Shown here in pieces: positions 47,050 to 59,600 of a DNA stretch of 64,000 nt (position 1 is the stretch's first letter; every line of letters begins with the position of its first letter). The notes beneath the pieces are model-generated. The model had not been told where the DNA came from. It searched no databases and worked only from the letters and a program-made list of their open reading frames with translations. Origin of the DNA: Pyrenopolyporus hunteri. Lineage: Eukaryota > Ascomycota > Sordariomycetes > Xylariales > Hypoxylaceae. Position numbers and translations under genes: made by a program. The stretch spans positions 930,001 to 994,000 of the forward strand of contig CADCXC010000044.1 in NCBI GenBank assembly GCA_902806595.1, read 5' to 3'.

Positions 47050-48040
47050 CATGGGCGAGTCTTTATTGTAACCAACGATACATATCAAAGTGGTTATAAA
47101 GTCGTAACGGCTTCTTTCGGCTCTTATTCAAGTGCCGGGGTGTAAATTTATTGTTGCAAGACCCCATTGTATTACCGCTTGGCTACTGGGAACACCGTCC
47201 TATGGCATCGCTGGAGGGTTCTACCGTCCGAGGGGACCCCCAAATACAATGTCTTATATGCCTAATATCATTTAAATCGAATCCAGAGATAAGAGCCTAC
47301 GATGCTCTAAGTATAGCTATCGAGATAATTCAGCAACGCTTCGAATTTGATCGTCGTTGTGAGCGGAAACCTAGGATAATGGGCGGAACTAACTACAAGC
47401 TGCGCCGGAATTACGAACCCCTGGTATATACCAAGTTTTTTTTTCAGCTTCAATTCTCTAACATCTCCTAAGACCCAGGTTAATGTAGTAAAAGTATGGC
47501 ACAGTATAATGATGTCGTGCTCAAGATAACGAGGATTTCCTTTGCCTCCCAACGCATTGGGTCGTTCGGTGACATCGCGTCCCCGTAGTGCATGGTTGTC
47601 ATGATCAGCCATCATTGCGTGATCCTCGGCGCCCTCTCGCCTAGGAAGGTCAGCACCCAATTTTTATCCAGACGGTCTCCAAACAGTCTGATTTGACCAT
47701 CCGAATATGGCCTTATCTGCTATTCAATTCGAGCTGCACAGCTCGGATAATCGGTGTGCTTCCCCAGAGGCGTTCTAGAATGCCCATGCAATTGTACCTA
47801 CTCCAAGGGCCGATTGTATCATCGAGCCTGGTGATCTCGCACAAAATAGGTTTGCCTCATTGTGCTCCACCGATAAATAGCCCACAATCTCCCGTCGCCA
47901 TAAGTGTAACGTAGTTCTAGTCCTTTCGTGCGCTTCCATTTTCTATGCTGCGCCAGTGATAGAGCTCCTCAAAGCCCAGGAGCTCGTCTTCCTTCTCTAT
48001 ATATTGTCGCCGGAGTAAAGCAAGTGAACGGTTCGTGGCC
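47050..48040. other. Intergenic, no gene recognised
   Basis: About 1 kb between the dioxygenase and the permease, both on the plus strand. Open frames at 47151-47471 and 47307-47660 overlap on opposite strands and have no motif. It probably contains the permease promoter. Confidence 0.45.
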
Positions 48041-50256
48041 ATGGGACTACCGAAGCTTTGGTCGCGGTCGGCCACCACTGAGGTGCCGGCCGGCGACGTT
48101 AATCCATCCGCTTCCGATGTTTCGGTTATTCACGACGGAAACCTCGCGTACACCCTCGAGAAGGCCGAGAATGGGTCGAAACCCTCTTATCAGGAAGCCG
48201 CCGGTGCCCCAGTTGAATCCAAATCACCGCTAGGGTACCACGTAGGGTGGCTGACCGTGATCTTCCTGAACATTAATCAGATGATCGGGACTGGTATTTT
48301 CTCGACGCGTAAGATACCACCGCTCTTTCAAGCCCTTGTGAGATGTATCGCTAATACCCCGCTTTTGCTTCATTCGTAGCCGGAACGATTCTGAACAGCA
48401 CCGGTTCCGTTGGGCTCGCTCTCATTTACTGGACCATTGGTCTATTGCTGGCAATCGCGGGCTTCAGCGTCTATCTTGAGTTAGCGAGTTACTTTCCAAA
48501 CCGATCAGGATCCGAAGTCGTTTACCTAGAACAAGAATACCCGAGACCGAAGCATTTCTTCCCCGTCACATTCGCGGTGTATTCGGTCATCTTGAGTTTT
48601 AGTAGTAGTAATGCTATCGGTGCGTAGCGACGATATCCTAAAGGGTGCCAATTCTATTAACATCACTATATAGTCTTGGCGAGATATCTATATCGTATTG
48701 CCGGGTCTACGCCGACGGATTGGCAGTTAAAAGGTGTAGCGATTGCCGCCTACACTGTGGCGAGCCTATGTATGTTGTCCTCATTGGGGAAATTGTCGTT
48801 CGGTCTAACATGTATGACCAGGTGTAATCATCCACAACAGGTACTCGCTCTGGTTGATGAATCTGCTTGGCGGTGTTAAAATCATCACCCTCATCTTGTA
48901 CGTTGAGCTTCCACGATCTCAAAGGTATCGGACGATTAACAGTGTCGAAACTACAGCATCAGTATCACTGGGTTCGTAGTTTTGGGCGGCAATGTGTCTC
49001 ACATTCCCGATCCAGGGGCCAACTTCCGCAATGCGTTCGAGGGTACGACAAGTAACGGCAACGATCTCGCCGTCGCTTTAGTTAACATCGTATTCACGTA
49101 CACGGGGTTTTCGAATGCCTTCAACGTGGTCAACGAGATCAAGAACCCCATTCCCACACTAAAAAAGAACGGCGCTATTTCTATCTTCATTGTCGGCTTG
49201 CTGTATATGCTTTGCAACATTGCATACTTCGCCGCAGGTATGGTAGAAGATAAAACCCTGTCATTACGTGTACCGGGGGCTAATTAGGAGATATTCATAG
49301 TATCCAAGGAAGAGTTCGCGCAGTCTAAAGAAATTGCGGCGTCTGTGTTCTTCGTCGCGGTATTTGGGAAGGGTGCTGCGGAAAAGGCTCTGAACGTGTT
49401 GGTCTTGCTCAGCGCCTTCGCGAACCTACTCGCCGTGTTGATCGGCCAGTCCCGGGTGATTCGCGAGATTGGACGGTATGGGTTTCCCCAAGAGGTGTTG
49501 CGAATATATTCTAACAAGGCTTTTTTTCATTAGACAAGGCGTGCTCCCCTTTACCAAATTCTGGGTGTCTACTAAGCCCTTCGGTACACCTTTTGGCCCA
49601 TACTTCCTAAAGTGGGCAATGACATTCATCATGATAGTCGCCCCACCAGCTGGCGATGCATTCCAATTTGGTAAGTTGATAGATCACTTTGAAAATCCCT
49701 AACGACCTCTTCGAGATGCAGAAACTAACGCGGCGGAATAGTCGTGAGTCTAGGCACTTACCCGGATGGAGTCTTCCATCTCGCTCTCGGAGTTGGCGTA
49801 TACATAGTCCGTTACCGGCACAATCGGCTTGGGAGAGGGCGACCTGACTTTAGGACCTGGGATGTGGCTCTTATTTTTTACATCTTACTCCAGGTGTATA
49901 TCCTCGCCACGCCGTGGATCCCTCCGAAAGGCGGCCCTTACGCTGGCGAGGTTTCTTTCTGGTACGCTACTTACTGTGTAGTTGGCATAGGTATTATCGT
50001 TGCGTGCGGCATTTACTACGTTGTCTGGATATACTTGATGCCAAAATGGGGAGGTTATAAAATGCGGCCAGAGATATTGACTGTCGATGAGCACGGAGCG
50101 ACAACTCATAGGCTTGTCAAAGTTCCCCTGTCCGAAGTGGCTAAATGGGACGAGGAGCATGATGAGGCCGGACACTTAAGACGGCGACGCGTTGCTGCCT
50201 CCACGCAGTCGTCACAAGGAGATGACGGTAACGGCCAAGAGCCAAAAACCGTGTAG
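48041..50256 (+). CDS. Methionine permease-like amino acid transporter (LAT/Mup1 type)
   Basis: Eight exons: 48041-48308, 48380-48619, 48674-48769, 48822-48897, 48963-49237, 49301-49475, 49534-49670 and 49742-50256, 593 aa, all phases consistent. The N-terminal tail (about 70 aa) is hydrophilic. The first membrane segment reads GWLTVIFLNINQMIGTGIFSTPG, with the GTGIF substrate-binding signature of APC transporters, completed across intron 1. Other landmarks are SGSEVVYLEQEYPRP, FTYTGFSNAFNVVNEIKNP and SAFANLLAVLIGQSRVIREI, all close to fungal high-affinity methionine permeases (Mup1). About 12 membrane segments are expected, at the plasma membrane. The C-terminal tail is charged with KVPLSEVAKWDEEHD, a typical regulatory region in this family. 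Substrate specificity is inferred by family resemblance only. Confidence 0.92.
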
Positions 50257-50892
50257 AACCGCAATATAAATAGAACTTCGGCCTGCTATTCGAGATATAC
50301 TCGTTGAAAATTTGAATTGATACACAAATTTCATACCCGTAATAAGGACCTATAGGTATCAAGGTAGAGACAAGTAACCCATCTCTTTTAAGAACATATA
50401 TATCAGACTCGAGTCTTACTCCTATCACTGATATTAGATTCGCCGGTGGCTAGAGGAGTAGATCCGGCCGCTGCGTTTAGAACGGATTGATCGGGCTAAA
50501 CGAGGCGAAGTATCTTCAAGCATGGCGTGGTCGTATCGCATCTGGGAGGTGGCAGCCTCAAATGTCTATAGATATGCGAAGGGTGTGTGATTATACGTAT
50601 ATATCAGCTTGCCGAAAGGGGGAAAACCTGTGGATACGAAATCTGGAGCCTACTACGTTGAAACGAGATCTAGATCGATCTTCCAGTAACATCCTCGTGA
50701 GAGATTTCCGATTTAGTTAGCGTCTGACCTCTATGCAACCTGGGATCGATCCTGAGTCATCTGAGTTTTACAATCAACGGAGTCGCTAGGAATAATCAAT
50801 TTTAATAGCCTACTTAGAATTTTACAGCAAGCGACGCCCCCCTTGACGACGCGGAGTTTCGATATGTTGGAGCGATCGCCGTTAATGAGAGC
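50257..50892. other. Short convergent intergenic region
   Basis: About 640 bp between the permease (+) and tyrosinase (-) 3' ends. Short frames only; nothing further is visible. Confidence 0.45.
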
Positions 50893-52381
50893 TCATGCGG
50901 AGTATGTATAGCAAAATGGCCCATCGTGGATACTCATTAGCTCTCTCATTATGATGGGGCCTCCCCCCGCATACTCAAGATCAATGACATCGTCCAGAGT
51001 TGTGTTGGGTGACGGCGGAATATTTAAGAAAGTGCCTGTCCCCGATATAGCGTCCCGTCGGTTCTTATAATCCAGAGATTGCCACACCCACCACACTAAG
51101 TCTATCATACCATGATGAAGGTAGAAGACTGGGTCTCCTGGCGAGGCAAAGACATCGTCAGCAGGATCGCCACCCAGGGTGTAATGGCCGCCGCCGTGCA
51201 CCCCGATGGATCCCGAACCAGGCACTCCCTGCATGACTAACTGGAAATCGGCGATGTTATCGTTTTGGAGGATAAGGTCGACGATAGATGTAGCGTTTGC
51301 GTAGGCAGAGTTGACTCCAGCAGATATATCTCGCTTTAAGCAGCGCGGGTTGTACTCAGTCCCAGGACCCGTAAGGACGGACCCATTATTTAATGGAAGA
51401 CTCACGGGGCCTAGGTTCGCCTGCATGTTCCTAAACGGCCCGGACGTAACGCAGCCACCACCCGTGCCAGCGGGTAGGGAGACCGGGGGGTAGTCACCAA
51501 GGGTCAGGGTTATGGGGCCTTTATTAGCAATGAATTCACCGTTTCCTGACATACTATAGTCGCTACCATCGAATATTGGCGACGAGGCCGGATCATCCGC
51601 GTAGAGACCCCAGTTCCAATACCTGGGAGATAGAATATATTAGCGCAAGCATCACCTTGTCAATGGTTCGAGAGTAACTTGCGGCTGGGAACCAGTGTAA
51701 CCACATTCGTTCCTGAGGGCTTGCTCATAATTATACGTAAACCATCGGTGCCATGCGAGGAAAGTACCCTTCATGGTTAAATTAAATTAGTTAAAAAAAT
51801 CTAGCGGTCTTGCATTCATATAACTAATTACTCACAGAATAATGAATGTAACCTGTAAATTTTATGTGGACAGCGACGAAGTCATCGTATCGTGATCTAG
51901 CACCAGGAACTAGACTAGTTGGAGTCTTGGCTGGTAGGGCTTGAAGACACTACGGTAGCAAATGTTAGTGGAAACTCGTCTTTAAGACAGAGTTCGAGGG
52001 GGGTCATAGTTCCTCGATCGCCAAAATAGAATAAAAAAGGGAGAAGACATTCTTAGTAGTACATACGAGAACAGCATCGGTATAGGCCTTCCGCTCATTC
52101 TTACTTAACGAACCCCTAGATAGATATTCAGCGCAGTATTTCTAGGACGAACGATAATCCACATACCATGGGCGGCGCACAGTAATGTTCTCAATAGTAC
52201 ATGTTTGCGATCTCTTCTCGGTGACGCCAGCTCGGCCTTCTAAGATAGCTTCTTGCGTTGATCTCGCTTGATTGATTAAGCTCTCTAGTTCGGTGATGGA
52301 CTCGGAAATTTTGTCATCGGCAGCCGGGAGGGATACTGCCGACGCGACGAACAGAGAGCAAGTTAAGCGACGAAGGCGCAT
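50893..52381 (-). CDS. Secreted tyrosinase (type 3 copper)
   Basis: Five exons on the minus strand: 52381-52167, 52115-52067, 51949-51836, 51768-51683 and 51622-50893; 397 aa. ATG at 52381 was chosen because it gives a signal peptide, MRLRRLTCSLFVASAVSLPA; an upstream in-frame ATG at 52411 would add 10 aa. Copper A histidines are in VAVHIKFTGYIH (about 116 and 124) and AWHRWF (133). Copper B histidines are in VHGGGH (297, 301) and FYLHHGMIDL (about 324-325). All six ligands are present, so it should be active. It belongs to the short fungal tyrosinase group, without a C-terminal cap domain. It oxidises monophenols or catechols, outside the cell. Intron 4 (51623-51682) starts with GC (GCAAGT) rather than GT. 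Convergent with the permease. Confidence 0.93.
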
Positions 52382-52411
52382 AGTGGGCAGAGTAGCTATG
52401 AATCCAAGCAA

Positions 52412-53770
52412 GTGGAGTGGTGAGTTATCATGCTAGTCCGTAGACGAAGCAATTGGCTCACAAATATTTAGGTATATAAGATCTACTGGTAAATAGGAGA
52501 CGGCAGATACGGAACCTGACGTTTGATTGTTGGCAAGATTTGAGGACTTATATTCCTCGTCCCCCCTTCGTAGTGCATACCGTTGGCGTAAGCGTCCACC
52601 CACCGTAATTCATAATAGAAATTACAACCTATCATTGAGAAGTTGGTTTAGTTCAATCAGGTAAGGTTGACTTATCGGGATCTTACTCCGTGTTAACGTG
52701 TTGCGTTCTAGAGCACTCTGGGCTATCTTTTCATCTTCATTCCCGGCGGGCTATGTTCTTATCCAGTAGTGGAAATAAAACTCCCAAGAAAACAGTGCTT
52801 ACTCGATTTAAGAACCAATCGTCTATCATATCCGGTTTATCTATGGTAACTGGCCCTAGTAGCTCTGTTCTTCCAAATTCTGACGCCAGCACAGTAGTCT
52901 CGTTCCTATCAGCCCTACTAGATCCCCTCGAGATCGGTAAGGCCAACCCCAAATTCTCGACGAGGCTCAACTTGCTACTTAGTGTCCCCAAAGGAATCGG
53001 ACAAAGCACTAATAATGACTTCTATGCTGAGGTACCCCCAGTACAGATGATGTAGCTAGATCTATAATATATTTATAGTACGGTCACTCCTGAATTTCCG
53101 GGGAAGGTTCATTAATAGCGGACGAATTAGAAGACTAAGTGAAATCTCGAGATTAAGTTCCTTTCAAATGATTGCGACTGATATTGACAAGGGCGATTTC
53201 ATTGTACGCCGTGAAGTACGAATATATCATGCCATAATATAATTGAAACCCACCCAAGCCCCAACACAGAGTATCCCTTCGTAGATTGCATGGTTATACC
53301 CAAGCTCCGGATAGCCCCCGTAACACTACGTCTTTCAGTCTATATCCGAGTGGTGTGGCATACAATACAGACTTCTTGGCATAGCCGCATCGTTTACATT
53401 AGTTCCTCCTTATTGCACGCCTTCATTTGGAATCTACAGCCTCAGAAGTGCCGGTCCTATAGTGAATTTTAATCCGAGCTCCCCGTCGGACACTAGTAGG
53501 CAGAGGAGAAATGGCTCAATGAACTACCGTATTTATCACGCCACTACCAGAGACATATCCAGAGGATCGGATAGAGTTTCGAGCCTTTCCACGACACAGA
53601 TGCGTTGGATAAAATGTAGCCCTGCTTTTAAACTGGTTGATGTGAACGGAGATGCCAAGGTGAAAAACACTAAGACTTCTAATATATACAGAGCAGCTGC
53701 CTAGGTTTATGTTAAATCTAGCGTCTAAAGTCATACCCTTCTCCTAGCAAACTGCCTTCCGACCCTAACC
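52412..53770. other. Intergenic, no gene recognised
   Basis: About 1.36 kb between the divergent tyrosinase (-) and rhodopsin-like (+) genes. Open frames at 52690-53055 (+) and 52737-53009 (-) overlap, and both have no family motif, so neither is supported. Confidence 0.45.
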
Positions 53771-56513
53771 ATGTCAGACACCCTCTTTATGCCTGGCGCG
53801 GACCAGCCTGATGAGGATAAAGGGCCCCATATTGCTGGCGCCGTGGTAACGACGACCTTGGTCGCACTGATTATGGTTTGCGCAAGGCTGTTTGTCCGTA
53901 TCAGAATGATCCGGAGTATGGGGGCGGATGTAAGTAGCTCGAAGTTGGCGCATTGGGAAAAGTACTAACACGCTAACCAACGGCAGGATTACATTATGCT
54001 CGCAGCAATGGTAGGGAAGCTTTTCATGTCACTAACTAAATGTGTCTAACTTTCTCTTAGTTCCTCTCCCTGATCGGAATGGGAATTGTTGTCGCCCAAG
54101 TGCAATACGGGGCAGGCCGTCATGCCGCATATCTTGACCCCGAGGTGAACCGATTCGGTCTAAAGTTGAACTTCATCTCACAGCCGATTTATCTCTGGGC
54201 CATCCCGTTGGTGAAGCTATCAGTTGGGTTCTTCCTAATTCGTATAAGCCCAGCAGCCCACTATAAACGAATTATACAGGGGGTTATGATATTCCTAGTA
54301 GCCTACACGTTTGTCTGTTTTATGACAGTAATGTTACAGTGCAAAAATATTGAAGTGCTTTGGGATAACCGCGTCCAAACGACGTGTTGGTCGCAGTCGA
54401 CGTCACAGGGGCTAAGCTACGCCAACTCAAGTCAGTGCTCCCAATTCAAATTCCTTCTATCTCAGCCACGATTCGCTTGAGGATTTGCCGCTAACTATCG
54501 AATGAAGCCGTCAACATCATCACGGACGTATTCTTTGCTCTCTTGCCAATCCCGATGCTCTGGAGCGTAAAGATTGATGCTCGCACTAAAGCTTCACTCA
54601 TCTGTGTTCTTGGCTTGGGGATCTTGTAGGATTCATGCAACCGCCATATTCAAATCTTCGATCTAATAGTTGTACAGCGCATGCGCCGCGGCCATCGTCA
54701 AAGCCGCTTATATTTCGAATTACGGGAGAACGGGCGACTTTCTATGGGATTCAACCAACCTAACGATATGGATTGCGTGAGTATTTTAGTCATCTTATAC
54801 TCGACGTGACGAACACTGATATTTGCTTTGCGTTAGAGCCGAGACCAACACAGGAATTATTGCCGCTTGCCTACCATGTATAAAACCGATATTCAAGACC
54901 ATATTCGACAGTTCACTACGATATGGATCGTCCCGCAAGAAAGATGCCTACAATCTTCGTACTTATGGACACGGGACCAATGCTAAGGGATCCGGATACC
55001 GATACCATGCATCACGTGACAACGGGACACACCCCCACCGGGACACCCTCTCACCACCAAAACTCACCTAATTGAAATGTGTATATTTAATTGAATATAA
55101 ATCGTAAAAATATAAAACCAGGCCCATTAGAAAGTCCATTGAAAGGTGATTCTATAGCTCCATTGAGAATTTCAATTGGAGCCCTAAATCAAAGGCTATA
55201 AGGCGAAGAATCTTACCTTGCTTCAGCCTTGTCAGCCTCGTCGTATTTTGACCTTCTTTCAACACCTATTTCAATAATTACTATTTCAAATTAAGTCTAA
55301 AGCCTCTGGAGAAGTATGTAGAGCTTTACTAATTAACTCCTTTGTATTTCCTCGAAGTTGATAAGGTTATAATAAACTTTAGGACGTTTTAAAGTGTAAA
55401 TAGTTTCATTTATATTTATAAGGAAATTATACGCACACCGCGTAGTTTTGGGCTTTATTGAAAGCTTTTTAAAACTTTAGAGGTATTTTATATAACTGTA
55501 AAAGTTAATTAAGACTTACTTTTATCAAAATAGCGGCTTTATAAGGTTAGATTTTATAAGGTTTATTAAGGGTAAAAAAGGGTATTTATAAACGATGATA
55601 TATTTATTAATATTAATGCGTAAATTATTTAAAAAATATTTTAATTATCCTTAAAGTGTATATATTTTATATATGAATTTAAAATGGGTAGAAACCTTTA
55701 AAAACCTATAGTTAGAAATATACGTTTTTAACCTTTTTTATATGTTATTTTAACCTTATAATAACTCTACTAACAGCAATCTATAATAGTCAAAATTAGG
55801 ATCAGTCGAAAGAGGGGCTTCTATTCTATAAGGGAGAGGAAATTTTATTTATAAATATTCTATATTCGTACGTTGAGAGAAGTATAAAAAGGATGAGTTT
55901 TTATGATATTTTAAACGTTCGTTATAAGTTAATTATATAAGTTAAAAACGTATATTAAATTTAAATAAATCATTATATATATTCAAAACCAAATAGAAAA
56001 ACACCTAGAACTTTTTAATTAATTTTAAAAATTTTTTTAAATAAAATAAATAAATATAAATATTTAAATACGACGATATTAAAGTAAGGTAAGATTCTTC
56101 GCCTTATAGCCTTTGATTTAAGGCTCCAATTGAAATTCTCAATGGAGCTATAGAATCACCTTTCAATGGACTTTCTAATGGGCCTGGTTTTATATTTTTA
56201 CGATTTATATTCAATTAAATATACACATTTCAATTAGGTGAGTTTTGGTGGTGAGAGGGTGTCCCGGTGGGGGTGTGTCCCGTTGTCACGTGATGCATGG
56301 TATTCCCAAACAAGGACCAAAATCGATGCTCAATGTAGTAACGTCACAAACAACATGGCTGATGACATTAGCGAAGAGAGCATTTTGACGCAGAAGCCCA
56401 ATTATATCACCAAGACAACTGTTGTAACGATCAACCGGTCCCTGGATGAGCATGATGAAGTCCCAGGGTGGAGTAAGGAGTATCTCGAGCGACTAGTGGA
56501 GGATAGGTTATGA
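53771..56513 (+). pseudogene. Fungal rhodopsin-like membrane protein gene split by a transposon
   Basis: Exons 53771-53929, 53987-54010, 54061-54430, 54508-54625, 54678-54776, then 54837-55004 continuing at 56303-56513. The product would be 382 aa with seven membrane segments of the fungal rhodopsin-fold family (PF20684, PTH11-related): AGAVVTTTLVALIMVCARLFV, QPIYLWAIPLVKLSVGFFLIR, AVYTF-like segments, LSYANS-TVNIITDVFFALLPIPM (across intron 3) and NTGIIAACLPCIKPIF. The last exon is broken by a 1,296-bp element at 55005-56300. Removing the element and one TA joins CGATA to TTCCC in frame and adds 70 codons including a stop: a C-terminal tail with VTINRSLDEHDEVPG. As it stands, the gene ends after 21 residues encoded by the element (stop at 55071) and lacks its native tail. 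All seven membrane segments remain, so some function is possible. Confidence 0.9.
55005..56300. mobile_element. DNA transposon (non-autonomous) with 216-bp TIRs, TA target duplication
   Basis: Terminal inverted repeats span 55005-55220 and 56085-56300, nearly identical, beginning CCATGCATCACGTGACAACG. TA is duplicated at 55003-55004 and 56301-56302. The TIRs show only about one mismatch, so the insertion is recent compared with the surrounding decay. The interior (about 55221-56084) is AT-rich and has no transposase frame. TA duplication fits Tc1/mariner/pogo-like superfamilies, but long TIRs like these are not usual for them; no family is claimed. It split the rhodopsin-like gene. Confidence 0.9.
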
Positions 56514-56517
56514 TTAC

Positions 56518-56673
56518 TACTGGAATATAAGGTGCTGGAATATAGGGTGGCTAAGTGACTACGCCCTACACTTATAGTATATATATAATATCTATATTTT
56601 ATTTAACTTTTAATTGATTTTTATTATTAAATATAATAAATTATACATTTATAACTTACGTTTATTTTTAATA
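56518..56673. repeat. Left LTR
   Basis: 156 bp. The outer 60 bp (56518-56577) keep normal G and C content, while the inner part is AT-rich and mutated compared with the right copy (for example CATTT where the right copy has CACTT). Confidence 0.85.
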
Positions 56674-59600
56674 AATTATAAATTTAAAAGTTTAAAAAAT
56701 TAAAATATATTATTAATTTAATTTATTTATTTTATATTTTTTAAATATATTTTTTATATTTTATAAAATACATTTAATCCTTCGAAATTGTTTGCGATTT
56801 TTATTACGTTAATATTTAAAAAAAATAAAAATTTTTTAAAATTTATATAATTTATATATATAATATATAATATATTTAAAATTAAAATTTTAAAAATAAT
56901 ACGAAATATTTTATTAACGGAAAATTAATTAATTTCCTTTTTAAATTTAATTTTAAAATAATAATTATAAAAATTATTAATATAATAAAACGTTTAATAA
57001 ATTTTTAATAATTTTTAAATAATTTTAATAATAAAAAAATAAATTATTTATTATTTAAAAAATTAATAATTATTAAATTTCGAATTTTAAAATTATCGAA
57101 ATTATTTATATTTTATTATTAAATTACTTAAATAACGAAAAAAATAAAAATAATAATAATAACGTCGATATTAAAAAATAATAATATTAAATATAATTTT
57201 CGAAGTTAGTTATTATAAAAGTCGATTTTCGTTAAATTTTTTAACGAAAATAATTTTTTTTATTTTATCGAAGTAATTAAAAAAATTAATTAAAAAAACT
57301 TTAAAATTTTTTAACGAAATTTAAATTTTAACGATTAAAATTATTTATTTATAATTTAATTATTTAAATTTCGCTCGTTAAATTTAAGTAATATATTATT
57401 TATATTATTATTATACGATTTAAAAATCGATTATTTTAATTTCGAAGTAATTACCTTTTATAATGTTTTTAAATTATTATTTAAAAAAGATATTTTCAAT
57501 TATTTAAAAAAAAAAACTTCTTTATAAAATATTAAATTATAAAATATTAATATTATCGTAATTACTTTATAAAATTATTAATCGGTTATTAAATTACTAC
57601 GAAAAAAACGTTACAATAATAAATAATTAAAAAATTAATACGATAATTTTAAATAATATTATTACTTTATAATTAATAAATAAATAAATTTAATTTAATC
57701 GGGAATTTTTAAATTACTTAAAAATTTAAAAATACGAAAAATTTCTTTTCGAAAAGGTCGAATTTATAAAATTTACAAAGAATAATAACTTTTAAAAATT
57801 CCTTTCGATCGAAATATATAAAAAATAAAAAACTTAAAACGAAAAAATCGATAAAAAATTAAATATTATTAAATATAAATTAAATAAAAATTTTAAAAAA
57901 TTAACGAAAAAATATATAACGATTAATGATTTATAAATAACTTTAAAAAAAAATATAAATTTAAAAATAACGTTATATTTTAAAATTTAACATTTAAATA
58001 AAAAAATATTTTATTATCTCTTAAAAAATTAATTATAATATTATTTATAAAAATTCGATTATTATAAAATAACTTTAAAGTATTAAATAATATTTATATT
58101 ATATCGAAGTTATATTTAATTAATAAATTTTTATTTTTATTAAATTTCGAATATAATATTTTTTTTATTATTTTTTTTTAAATTTATAATATTATATTCG
58201 AACGAAACGAAAATAACGTTATTATTAAAATAATAATTAATATTAACGATATTATAAAACTAATATAATAAAAAAAATAAAATTAAAAACTTTAAAATCG
58301 AAAGAAAAAATATACCTTATATATAAATATTCGAAACATTAATAATAATAAACGAAAAATAACTTTAAAATATATATATTACATTATAACGAACCGTAAA
58401 ATAACTACTTATAAATCTTTAAAATACTTTTAAAAATACCTTAAAAAACGCTTTAAAAGTTAACGTAAAACGGTAAAAAATTTTAATTATTTTAAAAAAT
58501 AAAAAATCGAAAAAAAAATTATTATAAATTTTATAATTAATCGATAAAATAACTTAAAACCACTTATTTATATTATTATTTTTATAACCTTTAAAATTAA
58601 TATAATAAATTAATTACGTATTTTAATAAAATTAAATATATTATTTCGAATTTTTCGCGGAAAATTACCCGGCGAAAATACCTTAAATCCATCGATATAA
58701 AATAATATTATTAATAAATTAATTTTAAAATTCACTATTTTAATTATATACCTTATATTTAATAACGTATTATAACACTTATTAATAATTTACGCGTTAA
58801 TAGCTTTAAATTTTATAATATTTTTAAAAATTAAAGTTAAAAAATTAACGTTTAAATTAAAAAAAATAATAATATTAAATAATAATTATAATTAAATTAT
58901 TTATTATAATAAAATTTTATTCGTAAATTTACGCCTTTATAACGAACCATTAATTTACGATATCAAAGGAAAAATTATATTAATTAAATTATAAAATATC
59001 GTTATTTTTCGAGTTATTATTAATAAATAACTTAAAAAAATTAAAATTATTAACGTTATTTACTACCCTACATTAATTTATAATTTTATATTAATATTAT
59101 AATTTATTAAAAAAAAAATCGAATTTTTATTTAAGTAAAAAATAACGTTTAAAATAAAAAGAAATAAAATTTTTTTAACCGTAATCGAATAAAATAAATT
59201 ATATATAATAAATTAATAAAATAATATTTTTAATATAATAAACTTTAATATAATATTTTACTTTTACTTTATATTTAATTTATCATTAAAAATATAATAC
59301 GAAAAAATAAATTATTTAAGTAATTAAAATTTAAAAAATTTAATAAAAATATTCATCGATATTATTTTATAAAAAATATTATTTTTACGAAATTTATATA
59401 TAAAGTAAAATATACGAAAAACTTTATAAAAACATTATACGTCGCGATATTTATTAATTAAAATTATTATATTTAAATAAAATCGATATATTTTTAAAAA
59501 TTAAAAATTATAAAAAATATAAAAATTAATTAATTATTATTTATAAAACGATTTAATAATTAATTTATAACTTTTAAAAAATTTTTATATTAATGGAAAA

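Noticed and set aside
16394..50256. Classical secondary-metabolite gene cluster
   Set aside because: Tailoring-type enzymes are present but no PKS, NRPS, terpene cyclase, DMATS or RiPP precursor was found.
52690..53055. 121-aa frame upstream of the rhodopsin-like gene, with an overlapping 90-aa frame on the other strand
   Set aside because: No motif, no splice continuation, competing frame on the opposite strand.
55005..56300. Mutator-like element with 9-bp target duplication
   Set aside because: TIR length would fit, but flanks share only TA and the in-frame restoration supports TA as the whole duplication.
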